DNA from: Leisingera sp. S132
GTDB lineage: Bacteria > Pseudomonadota > Alphaproteobacteria > Rhodobacterales > Rhodobacteraceae
Direction: 5' to 3'
DNA: 64,000 nt
NCBI RefSeq assembly: GCF_025144465.1
Contig: NZ_CP083553.1
Location: forward strand, 1,548,001 to 1,612,000
In this document: positions 56,217 through 64,000 of the stretch, one piece after another
Numbering within the stretch: the stretch's first letter is position 1
Layout of the letters: every line of letters begins with the position of its first letter
The notes under the pieces: generated by a model
Told to the model about the DNA's origin: nothing
The model's database searches: none
The model's input: only the letters and a program-made list of their open reading frames with translations
Made by a program: the position numbers and the translations under genes

Positions 56217-56255
56217 GCCTCCGGCGGGGATATTTCCAGCAAGATGAAGAGGCGG
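56217..56255. repeat. Short intergenic element, copy 2
   Basis: Same order of elements as 2451-2487: GCCTCCGGCGGGGAT, a T-rich patch, CAGC, then a purine-rich AAGATGAAGAGGCGG. It directly follows a terminator stem. Confidence 0.5.
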
Positions 56256-56280
56256 ATCCTGCCGCCTCCATCCCGTTCTC

Positions 56281-56856
56281 TTAGGGAATGATACGGGTGT
56301 ATTTGGTGCCTTCCAGGGTGGCGCCGACACGCAGGCCCGCCTGCGCAAAGACCACGGCCAGCACCGGTGAGGTCAGGGTGTTGGTATCGGCTCTCAGCGA
56401 CTCGCCTTCGTTCATGATGACAAACTCGGCATCGGCGCCAGCCGCCCAGCCCTGCGAGCGTCGGAAGTCTGCCAGTGCATCCTGGGTCATGAAGAACAGC
56501 ACGTGGGCGTATTGCTGGGCCCCGATCTGGATGCCGGCATTGCCCTTGTAGGTGGCATAGTAGTCGACGGTCACATCATTGATCCGCAGCGCACCGCGGC
56601 CATATGCGCCGCCAAAGACAAAGCCCGCCTCAGTGACCAGCGGCATTACCAGCATGCCGGCAGCCTTGTCCGCCAGGGTGCGGGTGTTCGGGTACTGGCT
56701 GTACATATGGTTCAGCGTGGCGTTGACACGGGCGTCGATGGTGGCGGCGTTGCTGTTGCCGACGCCATTGCCGCAGGCGGCAGTGACGCCTGCACCGGCC
56801 AATGCGGTCAGGGCAAAACCGCGGCGGGTCATGCGGGTAGAGGAATTATCGCTCAT
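56281..56856 (-). CDS. SYLF/YSC84-domain lipid-binding lipoprotein
   Basis: A 191-residue protein with a twin-arginine-like signal (TRRGFALTALAGAG) ending in VTAACGN, a probable lipobox. The mature part has SYLF-family segments: GMLVMPLVTEAGFVFGGAYGRG and an AGIQIGAQQYAHVLFFM stretch. Members bind phosphoinositides or other lipids at membranes; the bacterial role is unknown. It ends at its own terminator and is in line with hemB on the minus strand. Confidence 0.85.
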   Translation of the reverse strand: MSDNSSTRMTRRGFALTALAGAGVTAACGNGVGNSNAATIDARVNATLNHMYSQYPNTRTLADKAAGMLVMPLVTEAGFVFGGAYGRGALRINDVTVDYYATYKGNAGIQIGAQQYAHVLFFMTQDALADFRRSQGWAAGADAEFVIMNEGESLRADTNTLTSPVLAVVFAQAGLRVGATLEGTKYTRIIP

Positions 56857-57007
56857 TTTTCAGGTGCCTGTAATGAATTGCTCCGAGGCCGGTTTGATCC
56901 GGCTCTGGCCAGGGTTATACGCGGAAAACCGCTGCCTGTCATCCGCTGCAAAGGCGGATACTGGCGGCTTCCCGCTGAAGTGATCCAGCGTTGCCCGGCT
57001 TGCGCCG

Positions 57008-58006
57008 TCAGCCGTTCAGCAGCTGTGCCGCGGCGGGAGCGAAATAGGTCAGGATACCGTTGCAGCCGGCGCGCTTGAAGGCCATCAGGCTTTCCATCAT
57101 GACCTTCTCACCGTCGACCCAGCCGTTCTGGGACGCGGCCTGGATCATCGCGTATTCGCCAGAGACCTGATAGGCGTAGGTCGGCACGCCAAAGGCAGAT
57201 TTCACCCTCTGGCAGATGTCGAGATAAGCGATGCCAGGCTTGACCATGACCATGTCGGCGCCTTCCATCAGGTCGCGTTCGATCAGCCGCAGGGCTTCGT
57301 CGCTGTTGGCCGGGTCCATCTGGTAGGTTTTTTTGTCGCCTTTCAGCGCACCAGAAGCCCCAACCGCATCGCGGAAGGGCCCATAGTAGGCAGAGGCGTA
57401 TTTGGCGGAGTAAGACAGAATGGCCACATTGTGGTGGCCTGCCTGTTCCAGCGCGGCCCGCATGGCGCCAACGCGCCCGTCCATCATGTCAGAGGGGCCG
57501 ATGATGTCGGCGCCGGCGTCTGCCTGGGCCAGGGTCATCTTGACCAGCGCCTCGACCGTGGCGTCATTGACGATCTCGCCATCCACCACATAGCCGTCGT
57601 GGCCGTTGATATTATAGGGATCCAGCGCCACGTCGGTCATCACCGCAATATCCGGTGCCGCGTCTTTGATGGCGCGGATGGCGCGGTTGGTCAGGTTGTC
57701 CGGGTTCCAGGCCTCGGCGCAGTCCTGGGTCTTGAGCGAGGCATCGGTGTAGGGAAACAGGCAAATCGCCGGAATACCCAGCGCCTGGGCTTCAACCGCA
57801 GCCTCGGTGATCTTGTCCACCGAGCGGCGCATCACGCCGGGCATCGAGGCAATGGGCTCTTCCACGCCTTCACCATCACGGACAAACACCGGCCAGATGA
57901 AATCGGATGGGCTCAGAGTGTTTTCCTGCACCAGATTGCGGATTGCCTGGCTGGCACGGGTGCGGCGCAGGCGGGCGGCGGGAAAGGGCGCGACGGTGGG
58001 CTTCAT
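57008..58006 (-). CDS. hemB: Delta-aminolevulinic acid dehydratase
   Basis: A 332-residue porphobilinogen synthase, the second step after ALA in tetrapyrrole synthesis. Schiff-base lysines are in ILSYSAKYASAYYG and DMVMVKPGIAYLD. The zinc-type triple-Cys segment is replaced by TDVALDPYNINGHDG, so it is not a zinc-dependent form, as in Rhodobacter. The start at 58006 (MKPTVAPFPA) removes an unsupported 21-residue extension. Confidence 0.96.
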   Translation of the reverse strand: MKPTVAPFPAARLRRTRASQAIRNLVQENTLSPSDFIWPVFVRDGEGVEEPIASMPGVMRRSVDKITEAAVEAQALGIPAICLFPYTDASLKTQDCAEAWNPDNLTNRAIRAIKDAAPDIAVMTDVALDPYNINGHDGYVVDGEIVNDATVEALVKMTLAQADAGADIIGPSDMMDGRVGAMRAALEQAGHHNVAILSYSAKYASAYYGPFRDAVGASGALKGDKKTYQMDPANSDEALRLIERDLMEGADMVMVKPGIAYLDICQRVKSAFGVPTYAYQVSGEYAMIQAASQNGWVDGEKVMMESLMAFKRAGCNGILTYFAPAAAQLLNG

Positions 58007-58178
58007 GGCGGTCTCTCGTTTTGGCTGGCCCATGGGTGGCATGGAAGCTGCCCCGGGAACAAGAGGCACATTCGCCGCGCTTGGGAACTTGTGTGTTCTG
58101 CGGGCTTGCCTGCGGGCGTTTCCCGGTTGATATAGGGCCAGCTACATAAAACAGGCCCCAAGGGCCGGCGACGGCAAG

Positions 58179-58715
58179 ATGGGGGCTGGAGTGGATCTGT
58201 TTCAAATCCTCTATGAGATGATTGACCTGCGGTCGTTTTCCAACCTCTGGTACTGGATTGCACTGGCGGTGATGTGGTCCTCTGCCAGCCACAGGGTTCT
58301 GGGTGTTCCGTTCGACATGGTCCAGCGGGCACGCCGCCGCGGGGGGCAGGCCGAACAGGATCTGGAGGACATGGTCCGCGTCAACGTGAACCGGCTTCTC
58401 TATATTGCCGAAGTGTCCGGCCCCTGGCTGGTGGCGCTGGCCTGCTTCTTGCTGTCTGCTTTGGCGACGCTGGGCTATGTCTTCCTGATGGAATTCGCCC
58501 AGGCCGTGTTCCTGCTCGCTTTCCCGATGTCCTTTGTCGGCGTCATCAGCTACTTCACGGCACGCCGCATTGCACAGGATGGGTCCGCAGGCGAGGACCT
58601 GTGCAAGCGGCTGGCCTTGTGCCGGCTCTGCATCCAGTTCGTGGGGTCAATCTCAATTCTGGTCACCGCCTTCTGGGGGATGTATCAGAACCTCTCGATC
58701 GGCGCCTTGGGCTGA
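58179..58715 (+). CDS. Conserved Rhodobacterales integral membrane protein
   Basis: A 178-residue protein with hydrophobic segments near residues 23-40, 80-105, 108-128 and 150-172. The DLRSFSNLWYWIALAVMWSSASH and GGQAEQDLEDMVRVNVNRL segments are distinctive. I recall relatives being labelled a component of the SufBCD complex, but there are no suf genes here and nothing in the sequence supports that. It lies just upstream of mfd in the same direction. Confidence 0.7.
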   Translation: MGAGVDLFQILYEMIDLRSFSNLWYWIALAVMWSSASHRVLGVPFDMVQRARRRGGQAEQDLEDMVRVNVNRLLYIAEVSGPWLVALACFLLSALATLGYVFLMEFAQAVFLLAFPMSFVGVISYFTARRIAQDGSAGEDLCKRLALCRLCIQFVGSISILVTAFWGMYQNLSIGALG

Positions 58716-58752
58716 GGGGCAGGGGATCAGGCGAACCCGGAAAGGAAACCGC

Positions 58753-61700
58753 ATGGCACAGCGCGCAATTACCATGGGCGGCGCCCCCGAAGGGTATGAT
58801 GCCCGGCTGATCCTGAAGGAAGTGCAGAAATCCGGCGCGCCGGTGATGCATGTCGCCCGCGATGACAAGCGGATGGAGGCGATGCGGGCCGCGCTGGCCT
58901 TTTTTGCGCCTGACATGCCGGTGTTCGTGTTCCCGGGCTGGGACTGCCTGCCGTATGACCGGGTGTCGCCGAATGCGGACATCTCCGCAGCGCGGATGGC
59001 CACGCTGGCGGCGCTCGTGCACCAGATGCCCAAGCAGTTCGTGCTGCTGACCACGCTGAATGCCGCCAGTCAGCGGGTGCCTGCGCGGGAGGTGCTGCGG
59101 GAGGCGGCCTTTACCGCCCGCGTCGATCACAAGGTGGATGAAGACGCGTTGCGCAACTTTTTGGTTCGTATGGGCTTTTCCCAAAGCCCGACGGTGATGG
59201 AGCCGGGCGACTATGCCATTCGCGGCGGAATCATCGACATCTTCTCGCCGGGTGAAAGCGGTCCGGTGCGCCTGGACCTCTTTGGCGATGTGCTGGACGG
59301 CGCCCGCCGCTTTGATCCGGCGACCCAGCGCACCACCGAAAAGCTGCAGGTGGTGGAACTGGCGCCGGTCTCCGAGGTGATCCTGGACGAGGCAGCCATC
59401 ACCCGGTTCCGCCAGAATTACCGGATTGAGTTCGGTGCCGCCGGAACCGACGACCCGCTTTACGAGGCCGTCAGCGCAGGCCGCAAGCATCAGGGCATCG
59501 AACACTGGCTGCCGTTCTTCCATGAGAAGCTGGAAACCCTGTTCGACTACCTGCCGCAGGCGACCGTCACGCTGGATGACCAGCTGACACCCGCGCGGCT
59601 GGCGCGCTGGGACAGCATCGAGGACCAGTACGGCACCCGCAAACACGCGCTGGAGCAGAAAGGGCGGATCGACACCGTTTACAAACCCACACCGCCGGGT
59701 CTGCTGTATCTGGATGATGCCGCCTGGGAGGCGGCGGTTTCAGAAAAGCGCGTTGTGCAGTTCCACCCGCTGCCGCAGGCCTCCGGCCCCGGCGTGGCGG
59801 ATGCGGGCGGGCGAATCGGGCGCAATTTTGCGCCTGAGCGGCAGCAGGAAAACATCAGTCTTTTTGGCGCTTTGGCTGCACACATTAAGGCGCGGATGCA
59901 GGAAGGTCCGGTTCTCATCGCCTCTTACTCAGAAGGTGCGCGGGAGCGTCTGACGGGACTTATCGAGGATGAGGGCCTGGCCGAAGCTATTCCGGTGATG
60001 GACGGCACCCGCATTGGCAAGTCTGGCCTGCATCTGGCCGTCTGGGCGCTGGAGCACGGGTTCGAAGACCCGGACATGACGGTGATCGCGGAACAGGATG
60101 TGCTGGGCGACCGGCTGATCCGGGCACCGAAGAAACGCCGCAAGGCGGAGAATTTCCTGACCGAAACCCAGTCGCTCAGCCCCGGCGATCTGGTGGTGCA
60201 TGTGGACCACGGCATCGGCCGCTACAAGGGTCTGGAGGTGGTCACGGCCGCCGGTGCGGCGCATGAGTGCATCCTGCTGGAATATGCCGAAGCTGCAAAG
60301 CTGTATCTGCCGGTTGAAAACATCGAACTGCTGTCCAAATACGGCCATGACGAAGGGCTTCTGGACCGCCTTGGCGGCGGCGCCTGGCAGGCCAAGAAGG
60401 CCAAGCTCAAAGAGCGCATCCGGGAGATGGCGGACAAGCTGATCCGCATTGCCGCTGAGCGCGCCCTGCGCAAGGCACCGGTGATGGATCCGCCGCCGCA
60501 CGCCTGGGAGGAGTTCTCGGCCCGCTTCCCTTATCAGGAGACCGACGACCAGCTGCGCGCCATCGAAGATGTGATGGAGGATCTCCACTCCGGCCAGCCG
60601 ATGGACCGGCTGATCTGCGGCGACGTGGGCTTTGGCAAGACCGAGGTGGCGATGCGCGCGGCCTTTGTTGCCTCCATGTCGGGCTTGCAGGTCGCGGTGG
60701 TGGCGCCGACCACGCTTCTGGCGCGCCAGCACGCCGCGTCCTTTGCCGAACGGTTCCGGGGTTTTCCCCTGCAAGTCAGACAGTTGTCGCGCTTTGTTGG
60801 CACGAAGGAGGCCAGCCAAACCCGCGAAGGGCTGTCCAAGGGCACCGTCGACATCGTGGTCGGCACCCACGCGGTTCTGGCCAAGAACATCAAGTTCCAG
60901 AACCTTGGCCTCTTGATCATCGACGAGGAACAGCATTTCGGCGTCGCCCACAAGGAACGGCTAAAGCAGCTGCGCAGCGATATCCATGTGCTGACCCTGA
61001 CGGCCACGCCGATCCCGCGGACCTTGCAGCTGTCCTTGACCGGGGTGCGCGACCTGTCGATCATCGGCACGCCGCCCGTGGACCGCCTGGCGATCCGCAC
61101 TTATGTCAGCGAATTCGATACCGTTACGATCCGCGAGGCGCTGCTGCGCGAACATTACCGCGGCGGTCAGAGCTTCTATGTGGTGCCGCGGATCACCGAT
61201 CTGCCGGACGTCGAGGAGTTCCTGAAGGCGCAGCTGCCGGAACTGACCTATGTGGTCGCGCACGGGCAGATGGCGGCAGGCGAACTCGACGACCGGATGA
61301 ACGCCTTCTATGACGGCAAATACGATGTGCTGCTGGCGACCACGATCGTGGAGTCGGGCCTGGATATCCCGACCGCCAACACCATGGTGGTGCACCGCGC
61401 CGACATGTTCGGCCTGTCACAGCTCTATCAGATCCGGGGACGTGTCGGGCGCTCCAAGACCCTTGCCTATGCTTATCTGACGACCAAGCCGCGCCAGCGG
61501 CTGACCCCGGCGGCAGAGAAACGCCTGCGGGTTCTGGGGTCGCTGGATACGCTTGGTGCGGGCTTTACCCTTGCCTCCCAAGACCTTGATATCCGTGGTG
61601 CTGGCAATCTTCTGGGCGAGGAGCAGTCGGGCCAGATGCGCGATGTCGGCTATGAGCTGTACCAGTCGATGCTGGAGGAGGCGATTGCCAAGATCAAGGC

Positions 61701-62205
61701 GGGCGAGATGGAAGGCCTGTCGGATGCCGACGACCAATGGGCGCCGCAGATCAACCTGGGCGTTCCGGTGCTGATCCCGGAGGATTACGTGCCGGATCTG
61801 GATGTGCGCCTGGGTCTCTACCGCCGCCTGTCGTCGCTGTCGACCAAGGTGGAGCTGGAAGGCTTTGCCGCAGAGCTGATCGACCGTTTCGGCAAGCTGC
61901 CGAAGGAAGTGAATACGCTGATGCTGGTGGTGCGGATCAAGGCGATGTGCAAACGCGCCGGCATCGCCAAGATGGACGGCGGTCCCAAGGGGGCGACGAT
62001 CCAGTTCCACAACGACAAATTCGCCTCCCCGCAAGGACTGGTGGAGTTCATCCAGGGCCAGAACGGCCTGGCCAAGGTGAAGGACAACAAGATCGTTGTG
62101 CGCCGCGACTGGAAGAAAGACGCCGACAAGATCAAGGGCGCCTTTGCCATTGCCCGCGACCTGGCAGAGAAGGTCGTGGCCGAGAAGAAGAAAGCCAGGG
62201 CCTAG
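58753..62205 (+). CDS. mfd: Transcription-repair coupling factor Mfd
   Basis: An 1150-residue DNA translocase that removes RNA polymerase stalled at lesions and recruits UvrA. The UvrB-homology N-terminus (FVFPGWDCLPYDRVSPNADISAARM), the RNA-polymerase-interaction CarD-like domain (GDLVVHVDHGIGRYKGLE), Walker A (GDVGFGKTEVAMRA), DEEQHFG, TATPIPRTLQ and YQIRGRVGRS are all present, ending with the TRCF autoinhibitory domain. The ATG at 58753 follows a GGAAAGGAAA site. Its stop overlaps the end of a minus-strand remnant. Confidence 0.96.
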   Translation: MAQRAITMGGAPEGYDARLILKEVQKSGAPVMHVARDDKRMEAMRAALAFFAPDMPVFVFPGWDCLPYDRVSPNADISAARMATLAALVHQMPKQFVLLTTLNAASQRVPAREVLREAAFTARVDHKVDEDALRNFLVRMGFSQSPTVMEPGDYAIRGGIIDIFSPGESGPVRLDLFGDVLDGARRFDPATQRTTEKLQVVELAPVSEVILDEAAITRFRQNYRIEFGAAGTDDPLYEAVSAGRKHQGIEHWLPFFHEKLETLFDYLPQATVTLDDQLTPARLARWDSIEDQYGTRKHALEQKGRIDTVYKPTPPGLLYLDDAAWEAAVSEKRVVQFHPLPQASGPGVADAGGRIGRNFAPERQQENISLFGALAAHIKARMQEGPVLIASYSEGARERLTGLIEDEGLAEAIPVMDGTRIGKSGLHLAVWALEHGFEDPDMTVIAEQDVLGDRLIRAPKKRRKAENFLTETQSLSPGDLVVHVDHGIGRYKGLEVVTAAGAAHECILLEYAEAAKLYLPVENIELLSKYGHDEGLLDRLGGGAWQAKKAKLKERIREMADKLIRIAAERALRKAPVMDPPPHAWEEFSARFPYQETDDQLRAIEDVMEDLHSGQPMDRLICGDVGFGKTEVAMRAAFVASMSGLQVAVVAPTTLLARQHAASFAERFRGFPLQVRQLSRFVGTKEASQTREGLSKGTVDIVVGTHAVLAKNIKFQNLGLLIIDEEQHFGVAHKERLKQLRSDIHVLTLTATPIPRTLQLSLTGVRDLSIIGTPPVDRLAIRTYVSEFDTVTIREALLREHYRGGQSFYVVPRITDLPDVEEFLKAQLPELTYVVAHGQMAAGELDDRMNAFYDGKYDVLLATTIVESGLDIPTANTMVVHRADMFGLSQLYQIRGRVGRSKTLAYAYLTTKPRQRLTPAAEKRLRVLGSLDTLGAGFTLASQDLDIRGAGNLLGEEQSGQMRDVGYELYQSMLEEAIAKIKAGEMEGLSDADDQWAPQINLGVPVLIPEDYVPDLDVRLGLYRRLSSLSTKVELEGFAAELIDRFGKLPKEVNTLMLVVRIKAMCKRAGIAKMDGGPKGATIQFHNDKFASPQGLVEFIQGQNGLAKVKDNKIVVRRDWKKDADKIKGAFAIARDLAEKVVAEKKKARA

Positions 62206-62283
62206 GCTGGCAATCCGGCCTTGGCCAGCCCGTCGCGGACCGGGCTCATGTCGCAGGCCGGCGTCAGCGGCAGCCGCGCCATT
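62202..62283 (-). pseudogene. Possible 3' remnant of a dapA-like gene
   Basis: In a different frame from the TPR gene, the minus strand from about 62283 reads MARLPLTPACDMSPVRD and then GLAKAGLPA to a stop at 62202. This looks like the extreme C-terminus of a dihydrodipicolinate synthase-family protein. The rest of such a gene is missing, so it is probably left by a deletion that fused it to the TPR gene. The identification rests on about 25 residues and is tentative. Confidence 0.35.
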
Positions 62284-63091
62284 CGTAGAACTTCAGGTCC
62301 GCCTCTATCGCCTTCTGGTTCCAGTGCACAACGCTGTGGTAGTCGCCGCAAAGCACGTCGATATGGGTCGGCATATGCACCAAATGGCCCGCATCCGGCA
62401 CCAGCGTGCGCAGCACATCCGCCGCCTTCAGCGCCTTTTCGGGCACCGGCGACATTTCCATCAGATGCACGTAAAGATGCAGCAGGCCCGGGTGCTGCGT
62501 GGCGCCCGGTTCACTGTCCATTGCCCGTTCCAGTACCTCCTGCGCCTCCAGCGTGGCGGCACCCTCGGCGGGCAGACCGGACTTGAGGTCCCACATCCGC
62601 CAGGGCGTCAGGTTCAGAAGGCTTTCGGCATAGACCGTGCGCAGGTCCAGGTGATCCGGGCAGGCGGCAAAGGCTGCGCGCATCGCATCGGCAAAGTCAT
62701 AGTCCCAGGCGTGCATGTCTTCGACCGTTTCGCGCTGGGGGTAACGGGCCTGAATGGCGCGGATCAGCTGCTGCTCAACCTCTGAGCAGCCTTCGATACC
62801 GCTCAGCGCGGCCTGGGCAGCGTCATGGGCCTCTGCCAATGCCTTGGCGCGGCCCTTGTCATCGCGCAGGTCCCAGGGCAGGTTGTAATTCGGGCCTGCC
62901 GCATAGGCCACGCCCCATTGGGCCATGGCGCAATCCGGATCATGTTCCAGCGCGCGGCGGAAGCAGGCGACGGCCTCCTCGTGATTGTAGCCGTAGGTCC
63001 AGACCAGTCCCCGGTCGAACCAGAGCTGCGCCTCAGGCGAAGCTGTTGTCACCGGGCAGGAATAGCTGCCGAGATCGTAATCATAGCCCAT
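62264..63091 (-). pseudogene. Truncated TPR-repeat protein gene
   Basis: The frame codes 275 residues starting MGYDYDLGSYSC with a GGGAGG ribosome site. It matches the N-terminal half of a TPR-containing family that I recall as roughly 500-600 residues long: RALEHDPDCAMAQWGVAYAAGPNYN, VHMPTHIDVLCGDYH. It ends abruptly at ADLKFYEWRGCR and a stop, where relatives continue well beyond KFYE. The next DNA fits the end of another gene (62202-62283), so this is a C-terminally truncated or dead gene. It may still express a shortened protein. Confidence 0.6.
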
Positions 63092-63150
63092 GAAGAACCT
63101 CCCCATTCACATGGGAAGGTTAGGGAGCGTCCAGAGCACGGGCAAGGCGC

Positions 63151-64000
63151 TTATTCGGCGGGCAAGCGTGCTTCGGCCTTGGCCATTTGCAGCATCAGCA
63201 GGAAGGCGATGCAGGCCATGATCAATAGCCCTGCTGCAAGCGGCACCAGCGAGCCGTCAAACAGCAGCCCCACCGGCGCGGCAATGGCGGCAGCCAAGAC
63301 GGTTGAAATCGCGCCGATGACTGAGGCCGCCATGCCTGCGATATGGCCCATCGGCTCCATTGCCATGGCATTCAGGTTGCCGACCGTGGTGCCCACCATG
63401 AAGAAGACGCTGGCTTGCCAGGCGACAAACAGGCCGAACATCCACGGTTCCGGCATGCTCCAGCCGCTGACCAGCAGCATCGCGCCGGTGATCAGGATCT
63501 GGGCGGCCAGCGAGACGGTGACGATACGGCGCATGCCAATCCGGACCACGATGGCGGCGTTCAGCAGGCTGGCGGTGCCGGAAATCACCGCAACCAGCCC
63601 GAACCAGTAAGGAAAGCTGTCACCGCGGCCGAAGATGATGTCATAGACCGGCTGCACCATGGTCAGCATGGTGAACAGCATGCCCAGGCAGAGCGTCTGC
63701 ACCATGATCGACAGGCGGACTGTGGGGTGGGTCAGCATCTCCCTGACCGCAGCCATCAGCAGCGGTGCGCGAAAGGCACGGCGGTCGTCAGCGGCAAGCG
63801 TCTCCGGCAGGCGGACGCTGGTCCACAGCACAATAACGGCGGCAAAAAGCGCGAACAGCAGGAAGATCGCGCGCCAGCCGGACAGCGCGATGATGCCTGC
63901 GCCCATCAAGGGGGCAATGGCCGGAACAATCATAAAGATCATCATGGCAATCGACATCAGACGGGCCATTTCGCGGCCCGAGTAGAGGTCGCGGACAACG
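63151..64000 (-). CDS. Bcr/CflA-type MFS drug efflux transporter, 3' part
   Basis: The C-terminal 283 residues of a 12-span major facilitator; the gene's start lies beyond the window (codons VVRDLYSGREMARLM run into the edge). RDLYSGREMARLMS, the APLMGAGIIALSGWRAIF segment and LPETL after the cytosolic loop are typical of the Bcr/CflA/drug-H+ antiporter group. About eight hydrophobic spans are visible. It follows the truncated TPR gene region on the same strand. Confidence 0.85.
   Translation of the reverse strand, partial: VVRDLYSGREMARLMSIAMMIFMIVPAIAPLMGAGIIALSGWRAIFLLFALFAAVIVLWTSVRLPETLAADDRRAFRAPLLMAAVREMLTHPTVRLSIMVQTLCLGMLFTMLTMVQPVYDIIFGRGDSFPYWFGLVAVISGTASLLNAAIVVRIGMRRIVTVSLAAQILITGAMLLVSGWSMPEPWMFGLFVAWQASVFFMVGTTVGNLNAMAMEPMGHIAGMAASVIGAISTVLAAAIAAPVGLLFDGSLVPLAAGLLIMACIAFLLMLQMAKAEARLPAE

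Noticed and set aside
1-64000. Insertion sequences, prophage, CRISPR arrays, rRNA or tRNA genes
   Set aside because: Reading both strands I found no transposase, integrase, phage structural gene, regular spacer array, or tRNA/rRNA signature; without a scanning tool a very short or degenerate one could be missed.

Overview
The window is chromosomal DNA from an alphaproteobacterium of the Rhodobacterales, most likely a marine Roseobacter-group species related to Leisingera, Phaeobacter or Ruegeria. Four things point there: the dusB-ntrB-ntrC-ntrY-ntrX block followed by trkA-trkH-hfq-hflX; an NtrC without the sigma54-contact loop, as known from Rhodobacter; a pyrrolysine-free MttB-family methyltransferase; and several Rhodobacterales-type small or orphan families (a DUF1127 protein, and DUF6477- and DUF6456-like proteins). 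The DNA is GC-rich, densely packed and mostly housekeeping. I see no insertion sequence, prophage, CRISPR array, rRNA or tRNA gene.

Layout. 1-1.5 kb: the recG 3' end, then a LexA-type box, a 40-codon membrane-peptide gene and a structured non-coding stretch ending in a terminator. 1.5-8.2 kb: Fe-S scaffold, hisI, gluQ, a methyltransferase, trmFO, an enoyl-CoA hydratase-like gene, a thioesterase, psd and a DUF1127 gene. 8.2-14.7 kb: a MocR regulator divergent from the DUF1127 gene with TACAA repeats between them, rplM-rpsI, a hexapeptide acetyltransferase, a truncated globin overlapping an adenylate cyclase, and ppk2-tetR. 14.7-21.4 kb: hydrolase, metA, an ATPase, a FadL-type porin, an EamA transporter and a two-P-loop sulfotransferase-like protein. 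21.4-28.2 kb: guaA divergent from mttB, the DUF6477/DUF6456 pair, a peroxiredoxin and a lysine-rich coiled-coil protein.

28.4-36.5 kb: lipA with an M20 amidohydrolase, an RcnB-like protein, hpt, a RatA/COQ10-like gene, tpm, amtB, and the overlapping ispDF-pgpA-cinA run. 36.6-43.9 kb: dusB and two nitrogen-type two-component systems (NtrBC, NtrYX). 43.9-47.2 kb: a minus-strand island of two small lipoproteins and a secreted caspase/Sel1/peptidoglycan-binding protein, sitting between ntrX and trkA. 47.2-64 kb: trkA-trkH, hfq-hflX, a hydrolase, a membrane-anchored penicillin acylase, a beta-hydroxyacid dehydrogenase, a SYLF lipoprotein, hemB, an orphan membrane protein, mfd, a TPR gene truncated at an apparent deletion junction, and the 3' part of a Bcr/CflA-type exporter.

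The best candidates for undescribed biology are: (1) a predicted SOS-controlled 40-residue membrane peptide behind recG with a structured RNA segment after it; (2) a split gas sensor made of a truncated haemoglobin translationally coupled to a PAS-adenylate cyclase; (3) the secreted caspase/lipoprotein island; (4) a tandem sulfotransferase; (5) the MocR/DUF1127 divergon; and (6) a TPR/dapA-like deletion scar next to mfd. All calls come from reading the sequence; no database search was run.
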